From Gammaproteobacteria bacterium (GTDB lineage Bacteria; Pseudomonadota; Gammaproteobacteria; Coxiellales; Coxiellaceae), in assembly GCA_030425685.1 (NCBI GenBank), contig JAUIAD010000001.1:186001-250000 (forward strand): 64,000 nucleotides of DNA, in the 5' to 3' direction. Below the pieces are notes generated by a model. It had not been told where the DNA came from, ran no database searches, and saw nothing but the letters and a program-made list of their open reading frames with translations. The position numbers and the translations under genes are program-made. This document shows, piece by piece, positions 54,688-64,000 of the stretch. Each line of letters starts with the position of its first letter. Positions within the stretch are counted from its first letter, which is position 1.

Positions 54688-54975
54688 ATGGTTAAATCAC
54701 AGAAAGTGTTCTTTTATTCCTCATGTCTAATTACGCTTATATTATCGATGTTTGTTGTTCTTATGCGTGACTTTTCTTCAGTTGCCTATTTTTCGGAAAG
54801 TGTCTTGGGTGAGTGGGTGTTGATTTTTTGGTTGCCGGTCTTAGCAGTGTTTGATTTGGTTCTAGTAAGAAAGTTTTCGTCCAAAAAAAATATCAGTGAT
54901 AAGAGCAAAGCCATTTTATTTATCTCCTTTGTCTTAATCATGTTAATTATCACAGGGATAGCTTATTTAATGTAG
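54688..54975 (+). CDS. Small three-helix membrane protein
   Basis: This 95-aa protein has three hydrophobic segments (VFFYSSCLITLILSMFVVLM; VLIFWLPVLAVFDLVLV; AILFISFVLIMLIITGIAYL) and short basic loops (RKFSSKKNISDKSK). It belongs to no family I recognise. ATG 54688 has GGGAG 6 nt upstream; the open frame begins 45 nt earlier without one. The GtrA-like gene begins 45 nt after its stop, so the two are likely co-transcribed. Confidence 0.6.
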   Translation: MVKSQKVFFYSSCLITLILSMFVVLMRDFSSVAYFSESVLGEWVLIFWLPVLAVFDLVLVRKFSSKKNISDKSKAILFISFVLIMLIITGIAYLM

Positions 54976-55020
54976 TTGTTCATTATTTTCGGCGAGCCCT
55001 ATTTTACTGGTTGTTCTTTT

Positions 55021-55461
55021 ATGATTATACGCTTTATAAAAGCTTGTTATTTTTCCTCTCTTTGCCGCTTTTTATTTGTTGGCGGGGTGTCTTTTTTAGC
55101 GAATGCGGCGGTGTTTTTATTGCTTCGCCGGGAGATGCCGTTGACCTTGGCTTTTGTTATCGCCTTTGTCTTTGCGGTTACAGTAAGTTGGATCTTGAAC
55201 CGTGTTTTTACTTTTCAGTCTAAAGATGAACGTCGGGCGCAAGAATGGTTCCGTTTTTTTCTTGTGTACTCCTTTACGGGCATTATTCAGACATCGCTCT
55301 TTAGCTGCTTGGTGAATGAATCCGTGTTTATGCACACTTATTCGTTAGCGGCTTCGATGATTGCGGCTATTACCGTTATGGGGTTGAATTATTTTCTTTC
55401 CAAGCGTTTTACTTTTTTGCGCTTAAATGACGATAGCCTGGCTAGTGAATCTACAGTTTAA
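55021..55461 (+). CDS. GtrA-like family membrane protein
   Basis: This 146-aa protein has four hydrophobic helices and the GtrA pattern: RFLFVGGVSFLANAAVFLLL, then VIAFVFAVTVSWILNRVFTF (the NRxFTF signature), and near the end LNYFLSKRFTF. GtrA proteins are thought to flip polyprenyl-linked sugars or help modify cell-surface glycans. No glycosyltransferase is adjacent here. The frame is open from TTG 54976; ATG 55021 gives the usual family start, though its ribosome site is weak. Confidence 0.78.
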   Translation: MIIRFIKACYFSSLCRFLFVGGVSFLANAAVFLLLRREMPLTLAFVIAFVFAVTVSWILNRVFTFQSKDERRAQEWFRFFLVYSFTGIIQTSLFSCLVNESVFMHTYSLAASMIAAITVMGLNYFLSKRFTFLRLNDDSLASESTV

Positions 55462-55588
55462 ACAAGTAATAACTTGCTCGCATTCACAAGTGCCATGTGT
55501 ACTAGCAAAATGACACGGTATTGCCAGCTGGTGATACTTTGCTCATAATGGTACATTATAGTTAAACTATCACCGTTCTTATAAAAAA

Positions 55589-55628
55589 ACCGCCATTCCT
55601 GCGAAAGCAGTAATGGCGGTTTTTTTTA
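55589..55628 (+). terminator. Strong intrinsic terminator
   Basis: ACCGCCATT and AATGGCGGT pair with an inner CTGC-GAAA-GCAG tetraloop stem, followed by eight T. An A run before the stem makes it potentially bidirectional. It ends the GtrA transcript. Confidence 0.9.
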
Positions 55629-55660
55629 CGTTTTAGGCTCTATGTTTGTATTTTTTCGTC

Positions 55661-55690
55661 TTGAAATCTGTTGTTGGTCAGCAGTATACT
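55661..55690 (+). promoter_or_regulatory. Candidate sigma-70 promoter for hslO
   Basis: TTGAAA (55661-55666), 18 bases, TATACT (55685-55690), 46 bases before the chosen start. Confidence 0.5.
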
Positions 55691-55736
55691 GCGTCAGTTT
55701 TAACACTTTTTGGGTACAACGGTAGAGGGTCAGTTG

Positions 55737-56603
55737 GTGGATAATGTTGATAGCACGCAACGATTTATTTTTGAGGAAGCTAACATTCGTGGTGAGTTGG
55801 TTCATCTTAATGATAGTTTTATCACTATTATGCAGCAGCATAATTACCCGAAATTTATTCAACAGTTTCTAGGTGAAGTCTTAGTTGCCGCTGTGTTGTT
55901 AGCAGGAACGATTAAATTTGAAGGTGAGTTAACGATTCAACTTGAGACCAATGGGCCGATTGATCTTCTTGTGGCAAAGTGCACTGATACTTTTAATATT
56001 CGCGGCTTGGCGGATTGGAAAGAGGATGTTAAAGCTGGCGATTTGGTTGAAGCATTTGGGCAGGGCAAATTGGTTATTACGATACAACCTAGGAAGAAAA
56101 CCAATTATTATCAAAGCATTGTTCCCCTAGCGCATCGCAGCGTGGCAGAAGCGATCGAGCACTACTTTTTTCAATCTGAACAATTAAGCACGCGGTTGTG
56201 GTTAGCGGTAAATGATCATAGCGCCGCCGGGATGTTACTGCAGTTAATGCCAGATGTTAAGGCTGAGGAAAAAGAAAATTATTGGGAGCATGTCGTCACG
56301 CTAGCCAATACCACCAAACGCGATGAGTTATTAACATTAGATAATATGGTATTGCTACACCGCCTCTATCACGAAGAGGATCTGCGTGTTTTTGACGAGA
56401 AGCCGGTTAATTTTCGTTGTACGTGCACCGTTGAGCGTATGGAAGGGGCTATTCTGACAATGGGAGAAGAGGAATCAAACCTATTATTAAAGACTAATAA
56501 GGAAATCGCGGTAACCTGTGAGTATTGCAACCACACTTTTTCCTTTGATAAGGTCGATGTGGCGCGCATCTTTGCTGAGCGTGGTGATGGCCCCTTGCAC
56601 TAG
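55737..56603 (+). CDS. hslO: Redox-regulated chaperone Hsp33
   Basis: This 288-aa chaperone is switched on by oxidative unfolding. The zinc/redox switch is intact: FRCTCTVERM and CEYCNHTF give CxC followed by CxxC near the C-terminus. Core motifs include LGEVLVAAVLLAGTIKFEGE, LTIQLETNGPIDLLVAKC, AAGMLLQLMPDVK and VLLHRLYHEEDLRVF. No ATG lies near the start. GTG 55737 (encoding VDNVDSTQRFIFEE) has GAGGG 7 nt upstream and aligns with the family's N-terminus; TTG 55734 or 55710 are alternatives. It lies just before groESL, a proteostasis neighbourhood. Confidence 0.94.
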   Translation: MDNVDSTQRFIFEEANIRGELVHLNDSFITIMQQHNYPKFIQQFLGEVLVAAVLLAGTIKFEGELTIQLETNGPIDLLVAKCTDTFNIRGLADWKEDVKAGDLVEAFGQGKLVITIQPRKKTNYYQSIVPLAHRSVAEAIEHYFFQSEQLSTRLWLAVNDHSAAGMLLQLMPDVKAEEKENYWEHVVTLANTTKRDELLTLDNMVLLHRLYHEEDLRVFDEKPVNFRCTCTVERMEGAILTMGEEESNLLLKTNKEIAVTCEYCNHTFSFDKVDVARIFAERGDGPLH

Positions 56604-56633
56604 TGATTTTCACCATGAAATTCCTTTTTTTCC

Positions 56634-56661
56634 CTTGAATTCCATAATTCCGCCCTTATAT
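56634..56661 (+). promoter_or_regulatory. Heat-shock (sigma-32 type) promoter of groESL
   Basis: CTTGAAT (56634-56640) and a CCCTTATAT box (56653-56661) are separated by 12 bases. This closely fits the sigma-32 consensus CTTGAAA / CCCCATNT. It lies about 93 bases before groES. Confidence 0.7.
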
Positions 56662-56753
56662 ATCTAAGCATTGGCACATTAATCAACAGAGATTGAACAG
56701 ATGCAGCCAATTATTTACAGATTTATTAGTAGTTATCAAAGGAGAATTTTGGT

Positions 56754-57041
56754 ATGAATATCAGTCCCTTACACGATAGGGTCGTCATCAAGCGACTTGA
56801 AGAGGAACGCACATCGGCTGGAGGCATTGTGATTCCAGACTCAGCCACTGAAAAACCATCAAAAGGTGAAGTGATTGCTATTGGCCCCGGTAAAATGCTG
56901 GATAGTGGTCAGTTGCATCCTTTAGCCGTTAAAGTGGGTCAGAAAGTATTATTTGGTAAATACTCTGGCACAGAAGTTAAGCTTGAAGGCACAGAATTCG
57001 TTGTGATGCGTGAAGACGACATCATGGGCATTATTGAATAA
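56754..57041 (+). CDS. groES: Co-chaperonin GroES
   Basis: This 95-aa protein forms the heptameric lid of the GroEL folding chamber. It begins [20 protein letters not shown] and contains the mobile-loop segment [32 protein letters not shown], and [20 protein letters not shown]. Length is standard. AAGGAG precedes the ATG by 9 nt. groEL follows 29 nt later and a sigma-32 promoter lies upstream. Confidence 0.98.
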   Translation: MNISPLHDRVVIKRLEEERTSAGGIVIPDSATEKPSKGEVIAIGPGKMLDSGQLHPLAVKVGQKVLFGKYSGTEVKLEGTEFVVMREDDIMGIIE

Positions 57042-57070
57042 CCAAACAGATAGGAAAAGAGGTATAAACC

Positions 57071-58750
<1,680 letters not shown>

Positions 58751-58801
58751 GAAGTCACTCGGCTCTCGCAATGTTGTCGATTTTATAAAGACACACCCTA
58801 A

Positions 58802-58832
58802 CAACGGGCGCAAAATCATACCGCGCCCGTTG
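58802..58832. terminator. Inverted repeat after groEL
   Basis: CAACGGGCGC and GCGCCCGTTG form a 10-bp perfect inverted repeat with an 11-base loop, 52 bases after the groEL stop. No T run follows, so it may protect the mRNA end rather than terminate. The 58751-59565 gap otherwise holds the repeats and candidate RNA listed separately. Confidence 0.5.
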
Positions 58833-58945
58833 CCCCACACTATCCTGAAATTCTATAACGAAATTATCCTACAATTGGTCTGTAATTGGCCTGAAATTCG
58901 TCTAAAACAGACATCAAAAAGATATAAATTAGCTCATCAAATGGT

Positions 58946-58974
58946 GTAGGGGCGCAGCATGCTGCGCCCGCAAA
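58946..58974 (+). repeat. GCAGCATGCTGC palindrome (REP-like), copy 10
   Basis: GTAGGGGCGCAGCATGCTGC followed by GCCCGCAAA. It begins a roughly 73-base unit that recurs, diverged, at 59086-59158. Confidence 0.8.
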
Positions 58975-59013
58975 CATCTGCGGCACGGACAGTTTAAAGC
59001 CAATCACGCCCAA

Positions 59014-59040
59014 ACGGGCACAGCGTGCTGTGCCCCTACG
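59014..59040 (-). repeat. GCAGCATGCTGC palindrome (REP-like), copy 11
   Basis: Variant ACGGGCACAGCGTGCTGTGC followed by CCCTACG. It lies in reverse orientation to copies 10 and 12, so the three form an alternating cluster as in BIME-type repeats. Confidence 0.75.
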
Positions 59041-59084
59041 GGTTCTAAATTATCCATGAGTAAAATATACACCAAGCAATAAAA

Positions 59085-59114
59085 CGTAGGGGCGCAGCAT
59101 GCTGCGCCCGCAAA
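59085..59114 (+). repeat. GCAGCATGCTGC palindrome (REP-like), copy 12
   Basis: CGTAGGGGCGCAGCATGCTG followed by CGCCCGCAAA. The flank CACCGACGGTCTACAGGCAT, then TCACACCCAAACGGG, repeats the flank of copy 10 with changes. Confidence 0.8.
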
Positions 59115-59187
59115 AATTCGTGGCACCGACGGTCTACAGGCATTCACACCCAAACGGGTATTTAATAGAATTGGATAAAATAGAAGT

Positions 59188-59219
59188 ACAAAAAAAGCCC
59201 CATCCAAAAGATGGGGCTT
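59188..59219 (-). terminator. Strong intrinsic terminator, minus strand
   Basis: On the minus strand, AAGCCCCATC and GATGGGGCTT pair around TTTTG and the stem is followed by seven T. On the plus strand no T run follows. Confidence 0.75.
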
Positions 59220-59360
59220 CACAGCTAGAAAGTTAAAGGAGCCAGCATAATAAATTTCCACAGACCTCGGGGTTTCCCCCTACGACTTTTAGATTACGCC
59301 TCTTTCGGGTCTTCTGTCAATCGAAATCTCCGCCAAAACCGGTTTCTTTGCTAGAATATA
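59190..59360 (-). ncRNA. Candidate small RNA of unknown type
   Basis: On the minus strand an AT-rich promoter-like stretch (TATATT near 59360) is followed by about 160 bases rich in potential stems: GGGGGAAACCCC, GAAGACCCGAAAGAGG, and AGACC pairing with GGTCT across a central domain. It ends in a strong intrinsic terminator (59195-59219 then T run). No open frame with a ribosome site is present. Nothing else on this strand upstream could use the terminator, since the next gene (59566) runs the other way. It does not match tmRNA, SRP RNA, RNase P or 6S RNA motifs I know. Confidence 0.4.
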
Positions 59361-59565
59361 AATAAAAAAAAACACCTAACAGAATGATTATTATATTTTT
59401 TTAAATGTTTGACTATTTTTTCTCAGATTGGTATAAGCGATTTTTAGACAGTTGGTGTTTTTTTGCTGTGTAAGCTTATTTCAGGTAGCATAATCAGAAG
59501 GTCAGCGTGAATCTAAGTAACGATTTGACCCTTAATGGATTAAAAAATGCTCAAGGAGAACAAGG

Positions 59566-59943
59566 ATGCCATTTGTAACTCGCGATGATGCCGGCAGAAT
59601 TTCTGCTATTTTTAGGGAGCCTAATGTAGAAGCCAAAGAGGAATTAACGGCAACAAACCCTGCTATTTTATCTTTTTTGTTTGATGACAATCCTGAACAA
59701 GATGAGCGTCGACCAAACTCTCTTAACTCGCATTATTTAGAGCTGCAGGATATGCATTTATCGGATTTAGGCTTGGTGCGTGTTATCGAAGACTTAATCC
59801 ATGTGCTTATGGACAAAGGTGTTATTACTATCACCGATTTACCAGACCCAGCTGTCGCACGTTTGCGCGCACGACAAAAGACACGTAAGCGCTTGGAAAA
59901 AATAACAAAAATCCTAAGCAACGAAAACGATACCTTATTGTAA
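59566..59943 (+). CDS. Conserved hypothetical protein ('tryptophan synthase beta-like')
   Basis: This 125-aa soluble protein starts MPFVTRDDAGRISAIFREPN and contains DLGLVRVIEDLIHVLMDKGV followed by ITITDLPDPAVARL. That is the pattern of a short gamma-proteobacterial family often labelled 'tryptophan synthase subunit beta-like', although it has no tryptophan synthase domain and no known function. AAGGAG lies 8 nt before the ATG. It runs just ahead of proS on the same strand, 95 nt apart. Confidence 0.8.
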   Translation: MPFVTRDDAGRISAIFREPNVEAKEELTATNPAILSFLFDDNPEQDERRPNSLNSHYLELQDMHLSDLGLVRVIEDLIHVLMDKGVITITDLPDPAVARLRARQKTRKRLEKITKILSNENDTLL

Positions 59944-60038
59944 GACAGCAGACGGAAAGGCACTGCAAAACTGACACGAACTTGTTATAATCACTGTTTC
60001 GATTTTACGCCGGCAAATTACAACAGTGAGAAGACAAC

Positions 60039-61751
60039 ATGCTAGTCAGTCAATTTCTATTAGCAACCGTAAAAGAAACCCCAGCTGATGCTGAGTTAGC
60101 AAGTCATCAATTGATGATCCGAGCAGGGCTTATTCGCAAATTAGCCAGTGGCTTATATTCCTGGTTGCCATTTGGCTTTCGCGTATTGCACAAAGTTGAA
60201 AATATTGTGCGTGAAGAAATGAATAACAGCGGCGCCTTAGAAATGCTAATGCCAGCGGTGCAGCCTTCCGAGTTGTGGCAAGAAAGCCAACGTTGGGAAA
60301 AATACGGTGCAGAGCTTTTGCGCTTAAAAGACCGGCATGAGCGCGAATTTTGTTTTGGTCCTACGCACGAAGAAGTCATTACCGATATTGCGCGTCGTGA
60401 ATTACGCAGCTACAAACAACTTCCTTTAAATTTATATCAAATTCAAACAAAGTTCCGCGATGAAATTCGCCCCCGCTTTGGTGTTATGCGCGCGCGTGAA
60501 TTTATTATGAAAGACGCCTATTCTTTTGATGTTGATAAAGCCGGGATGCAGGCCTCATATGACAAAATGTACGATGCCTATACGCGTATTTTTACACGCT
60601 TAGGGTTAAAATTTCGTGCGGTGTTAGCGGATACCGGTAGCATTGGTGGCAGCTTTTCACATGAGTTTCAAGTATTGGCTAATTCAGGTGAAGATCTAGT
60701 CGTGTATAGTGATGGCAGTGATTATGCCGCCAATATTGAAAAAGCTGAGGCCTTAGCACCTGCGGCAGAACCAGCGACACCTGGAAAAACTATGGAAAAA
60801 ATACCAACGCCCGGTTTACGCACGATTAAAGCGTTATCAGAGTCATTAAATTTAAAACCACAACAATGCATTAAAACGCTAATTGTTAAAGGTGAAGAAG
60901 TGCCGTTTGTCGCGTTAATTTTACGTGGTGATCATGAGCTAAATGACGTTAAAGCCGGGCACTTATCAGCCGTAGCTGATCCGGTTGTTTTTGCCACGGA
61001 TGAAGAAATTGAAAGCATTTTTGCGTGTGGCCCAGGTTCATTAGGACCAGTAAATTGTAAAATCCCTTTTATTGTAGATCGAGATGCTGCAGTGGTTGCT
61101 GATTTTTCTTGTGGCGCCAATGAAGAAGAGCATCACTTTCTTAATGTTAATTGGGGTCGAGATGTTGAGTTAACAGAAGTTGCTGATATTCGTTCCGTCG
61201 TTGAAGGTGATGCAAGCCCTGATGGCAAAGGAAAATTAAAATTCGCTCGCGGCATTGAAGTTGGACATGTTTTTCAATTAGGTGATAAATACAGTCAATC
61301 GATGAGCGCAACGGTATTAAATGAAAAGGGTAAAGCCGCACCTTTAATGATGGGTTGCTATGGTTTGGGTATTTCCCGCGTCGTCGCCGCAGCTATCGAA
61401 CAAAATCACGATGATAAAGGCATTATCTGGCCTGCTGCGATGGCGCCATTTGCTATTGCGATTGTGCCGGTGCAAATGCATAAGTCGCATCGCGTTCGTG
61501 ATATAGCTGAAAAGTTATATCGTGAGTTAAAGTCAAAGGGTGTTGAAGTTTTATTGGATGATCGCAAAGAACGTCCTGGTGTGATGTTTGCTGATATGGA
61601 TTTAATGGGTATTCCTCATCGTGTTGTCATTGGCGAGCGTGGCTTAGATGAAGGGCATGTTGAATATAAAGCGCGTTGCGCAGATGATGTTGTTCATTTG
61701 CCGTTAAATGATTTAGCTGACAAGGTTGTGGAGAAACTAGCAGATTCATAG
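60039..61751 (+). CDS. proS: Prolyl-tRNA synthetase (bacterial, class II with editing domain)
   Basis: This 570-aa enzyme charges tRNA-Pro. Class II features: an N-terminal part [20 protein letters not shown] and [20 protein letters not shown] (motif 1), [20 protein letters not shown] and [20 protein letters not shown] (motif 2), and [20 protein letters not shown] (motif 3). A roughly 180-residue editing insertion (about 225-405) sits between motifs 2 and 3, and the anticodon-binding domain closes the protein ([20 protein letters not shown]). Length equals E. coli ProS (572). Confidence 0.98.
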   Translation: MLVSQFLLATVKETPADAELASHQLMIRAGLIRKLASGLYSWLPFGFRVLHKVENIVREEMNNSGALEMLMPAVQPSELWQESQRWEKYGAELLRLKDRHEREFCFGPTHEEVITDIARRELRSYKQLPLNLYQIQTKFRDEIRPRFGVMRAREFIMKDAYSFDVDKAGMQASYDKMYDAYTRIFTRLGLKFRAVLADTGSIGGSFSHEFQVLANSGEDLVVYSDGSDYAANIEKAEALAPAAEPATPGKTMEKIPTPGLRTIKALSESLNLKPQQCIKTLIVKGEEVPFVALILRGDHELNDVKAGHLSAVADPVVFATDEEIESIFACGPGSLGPVNCKIPFIVDRDAAVVADFSCGANEEEHHFLNVNWGRDVELTEVADIRSVVEGDASPDGKGKLKFARGIEVGHVFQLGDKYSQSMSATVLNEKGKAAPLMMGCYGLGISRVVAAAIEQNHDDKGIIWPAAMAPFAIAIVPVQMHKSHRVRDIAEKLYRELKSKGVEVLLDDRKERPGVMFADMDLMGIPHRVVIGERGLDEGHVEYKARCADDVVHLPLNDLADKVVEKLADS

Positions 61752-61792
61752 CCTATATTCTGACGGGTTTTTGTGTCAAACTTGAGTTGTTT

Positions 61793-61819
61793 AGGAGTTT
61801 TGTACTTGATGAAACTCCT
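61793..61819 (+). terminator. Weak hairpin between proS and tolA
   Basis: AGGAGTTT and AAACTCCT form 8-bp arms with an 11-base loop, 41 bases after the proS stop. The following bases (GTTATTAT) are only partly T-rich, so read-through into tolA is likely. Confidence 0.35.
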
Positions 61820-61859
61820 GTTATTATCCTACTTTTGTTGACCAAGGAAACCAGTACCC

Positions 61860-62729
61860 ATGTCAAAGTCTTCAGTAAGTCACCGTCTTCCATTTATTAT
61901 CGCGGTTGCTTTACATGTTTTTTTAATAGCCTTTTTAATGGTGAAATTACCCAGCAAACACTATCGCATGCATCAAGCATCAGCACCTAAAAAACAAAAA
62001 CTTGTAAAAGCAGCCGTTATCGATCAAAGTCAGATTGAAGCACAAATTATGCATATCAAACACGAAGAGGCTGTAAAGAAGCAAGCTGAGCTTGATCGAT
62101 TAGCGCGTTTGCAACATCAAGAGCAGGTAGCTGCTGTTGCACGTAAAAAAGAGCAAAAACGTTTGCTAGCCATGCGTGCTGAGCAATCACGAATAGAGCA
62201 AAAACGGCGTGCAAAAAAGAAAGCGATGGAAAAGTTTATTGCGCAGCAAAAAAGAGCCGCCGCACTGGCTAAAGAGAAAGCCATCAAAGCGCAAAAGCAC
62301 CTTAAAAAAATAAAAACACACGAGCTAATGGTTAAACAGCAGCAGTTACAGCAACAGTTGCTAGACCAGCAGCTTAATGATGAAAAGAAACAGCTTGATA
62401 AAGTGCATGCACAAGAAATGCAAGGCGTTGTTGACAAGTATCGCGCAAGAATTTTACAAGCGATTCGCAATAATTGGCATCCACGCCGACAAAACAGCAA
62501 AGCATTTAGTCAACTGTTAGTTCATTTAGCACCGGGTGGTGTTGTCACCAGTGTCGATTTATTGAAAAGTAGTGGCAATAGTATTCTTGATCGCTCGGCA
62601 AAATTGGCGGTGTACAAATCTTCGCCTCTTCCAGTGCCAAGAGACCCCTCTTTATTTAGTCAGTTTCGTCGTTTTCGCATAAAAATGTCTCCACAGGATG
62701 TACTAGGGGCAAAAAATAAGGCATCCTAA
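61860..62729 (+). CDS. tolA: Cell envelope integrity protein TolA
   Basis: This 289-aa inner-membrane anchored protein links the TolQR motor to TolB/Pal at the outer membrane. It shows the TolA layout: a short cytoplasmic start, one transmembrane helix (RLPFIIAVALHVFLIAFLMV, residues about 9-28), a long Lys/Ala/Gln-rich helical domain (about 40-205, e.g. KKQAELDRLARLQHQEQVAA), and a C-terminal globular domain (YRARILQAIRNNWHPRR, then VHLAPGGVVTSVDLLKSSGN). It is shorter than the E. coli protein (421) because of a shorter helical domain. tolB follows, but tolQ and tolR are not upstream here. Confidence 0.92.
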   Translation: MSKSSVSHRLPFIIAVALHVFLIAFLMVKLPSKHYRMHQASAPKKQKLVKAAVIDQSQIEAQIMHIKHEEAVKKQAELDRLARLQHQEQVAAVARKKEQKRLLAMRAEQSRIEQKRRAKKKAMEKFIAQQKRAAALAKEKAIKAQKHLKKIKTHELMVKQQQLQQQLLDQQLNDEKKQLDKVHAQEMQGVVDKYRARILQAIRNNWHPRRQNSKAFSQLLVHLAPGGVVTSVDLLKSSGNSILDRSAKLAVYKSSPLPVPRDPSLFSQFRRFRIKMSPQDVLGAKNKAS

Positions 62730-62768
62730 CGGGCAAGAGGTCCGGTACTTATAAAGGGGAAGTGATCT

Positions 62769-64000
62769 ATGCGGCAATTATTCTTAATCTGTTCTTTCAT
62801 AACAGGAATTTTCCTTTGTTCAAATAGTAGCGCGATGTTAGATCTTGAGCTGACACAAGGCGTTGCAGCAGCCATACCGATTGCGATTGTGCCTTTTAAA
62901 GGGGCAGGCATTAAAGTGCCAGGTGATGAGACCGTTGGTCAGGTAATTAAAAACGATTTGCAAAATAGCGGTGAGTTCCGTGTGGTCAATAGCGCTAGTT
63001 TAGCCAAAGGGTCTATGACCAAAGTGAATACCGATAATTGGCGTAAGCGCGGTGTTGATTATGTTGTTGCTTTGTCTGTTGCGCCCTCAGGTGACCAGTA
63101 CCGAGTAAGTTTTCAACTATTGAGTGTTTACAAAGGCGTGGCTGCCAACCAGGCGAGTAATCAACCAACCAACAGTGTGCTAGTTGATCAGGCTTTTGAT
63201 GCTTCGGCATCGGCTTTGCGTAATGTCTCGCATCACATTAGTGACTTGGTTTATAAAAAGTTAATTGGTGTCAGAGGTATTTTTTCAACAAAAATCGCTT
63301 ATATTTTAGTGCAGCATGGGCAAGGTAAACCGACACGCTATCGCTTAAAAGTATCTGATGCTGACGGTTATAATCCGGAAACCTTGTTAGCGTCCAACGA
63401 GCCCGTCATGTCACCTGCATGGTCTCCCGATGGTAAGCGCTTGGCGTATGTTTCTTTTGAAGGGCATCACTCTACTATTTTTATTCAAAACTTAAGTAAT
63501 GGAAAGCGGGTAGCAGTTAGTCAGCTTCCTGGCATTAACGGCGCGCCAACTTTTTCTCCTGATGGAAAGCATCTAGCGTTGGTGTTGACAAAAACAGCCA
63601 ACCCCAAAATTTATGTAATGAATTTGCAGAATAAAAAACTGCGCGAAATCACTTATGGTTGGGCGATTGATACCGAACCGGCTTTCTCCCCTGATGGTAA
63701 AAAGCTTTTGTTTACCTCAAACCGCGATGGCCAGCCACAAATCTACGAGTACTCTCTTGGTAACTCCAGCTTAAAAAGACTTTCTTACTCTGGCAACTAT
63801 AATGCGCGCGCGTCCTTTTTTCCGGATGGTAATAGTATGGTGATGATGCATCGTGATAACGGTTTATTTGGTATTGCGCGTCAAGATTTGCAAAGTGGTC
63901 AGATTCAAACTTTGGTGCAAACGGGCGACGATGAGTCACCCAGTTTGGCTCCAAACGGCAAGATGGTAATTTATGCCACCGAATACGGTGGCCGTGGTGT
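62769..64000 (+). CDS. tolB: Tol-Pal system protein TolB (cut by window end)
   Basis: The frame opens at ATG 62769 and stays open to the window edge (410 codons), so the C-terminus is missing. It encodes a signal peptide (MRQLFLICSFITGIFLCSNS), the N-terminal TolB domain (IPIAIVPFKGAG, RKRGVDYVVALSV), then beta-propeller repeats: SPAWSPDGKRLAYVSFEGH, APTFSPDGKHLALVLTK, EPAFSPDGKKLLFTSNRDG, RASFFPDGNSMVMMHRDNG. TolB is a periplasmic partner of Pal and TolA that supports outer-membrane integrity and constriction. E. coli TolB is 430 aa, so only a short tail should be missing. GGGGAAG precedes the ATG. It lies 39 nt after tolA. Confidence 0.95.
   Translation, partial: MRQLFLICSFITGIFLCSNSSAMLDLELTQGVAAAIPIAIVPFKGAGIKVPGDETVGQVIKNDLQNSGEFRVVNSASLAKGSMTKVNTDNWRKRGVDYVVALSVAPSGDQYRVSFQLLSVYKGVAANQASNQPTNSVLVDQAFDASASALRNVSHHISDLVYKKLIGVRGIFSTKIAYILVQHGQGKPTRYRLKVSDADGYNPETLLASNEPVMSPAWSPDGKRLAYVSFEGHHSTIFIQNLSNGKRVAVSQLPGINGAPTFSPDGKHLALVLTKTANPKIYVMNLQNKKLREITYGWAIDTEPAFSPDGKKLLFTSNRDGQPQIYEYSLGNSSLKRLSYSGNYNARASFFPDGNSMVMMHRDNGLFGIARQDLQSGQIQTLVQTGDDESPSLAPNGKMVIYATEYGGRG

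Noticed and set aside
59190-59360. Assignment of the candidate RNA to 6S RNA, tmRNA, SRP RNA or RNase P
   Set aside because: I could not match conserved segments of any of these, so it is left unnamed.

Overview
The window reads as chromosome of a gamma-proteobacterium with an AT-rich genome. Housekeeping blocks have gamma-proteobacterial neighbourhoods: purM-purN divergent from a DUF2066 gene followed by hda; aroQ-accB-accC-prmA; groES-groEL next to hslO; proS followed by tolA-tolB. The middle of the window carries eukaryote-like and unrecognised large proteins (an ankyrin-type protein, a protein-kinase-like protein, coiled-coil and membrane-hairpin proteins, two paired LuxR-type regulators). 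Together these suggest a host-associated lineage such as the Legionellales (Legionella/Coxiella-like). That placement is inference; no rRNA is present to confirm it.

Layout. 1-3.8 kb: purine genes, DUF2066, hda. 3.8-4.2 kb: repeat-filled gap. 4.2-7.6 kb: serine genes (serA, an NSS transporter, a SerB-like phosphatase). 7.7-8.1 kb: VOC protein. 8.2-13.8 kb: a tight plus-strand operon cydP-cydA-cydB-cydX-hemF-pnuC-ocd. It joins a cytochrome bd oxidase to aerobic haem synthesis, NMN uptake and ornithine-to-proline conversion. 14.2-19.1 kb: a second operon of two small exported proteins, a membrane fusion protein and an RND permease. 19.2-25.9 kb: an isochorismatase-fold protein, prmA, accC, accB, aroQ, a 257-bp tandem repeat and dsbD.

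26.2-45 kb is an accessory, effector-like island of mostly unrecognised proteins. It holds a coiled-coil protein, a 390-aa protein, three further unrecognised genes, a 1334-aa ankyrin/membrane-hairpin protein, a phosphoethanolamine methyltransferase-like enzyme, two divergent LuxR-type paralogues, a Ser/Thr-kinase-like protein with a proline/threonine tail, and two more unrecognised proteins. No secretion system is encoded here, so the effector idea rests on architecture alone.

45.5-51.4 kb is a minus-strand malonate decarboxylase operon in the order mdcA-mdcCD-mdcE-mdcG-mdcB-mdcH. Its carrier subunit MdcC is fused in frame to the carboxytransferase subunit MdcD, and no malonate transporter or regulator lies beside it. 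51.6-64 kb: acnA, a small membrane protein, a GtrA-like protein, hslO, groESL with a heat-shock promoter, a possible small RNA, a conserved 125-aa protein, proS, tolA and the start of tolB (cut by the window edge).

The gaps hold several dispersed repeat families: a 20-base palindrome (GGGCGCAGCATGCTGCGCCC and variants) in 12 places, a 131-bp element with 29-bp inverted arms present twice without a mismatch, and ATCCTGAG/ATCCCGC-type palindromes. I saw no tRNA, rRNA, CRISPR array, transposase or integrase.
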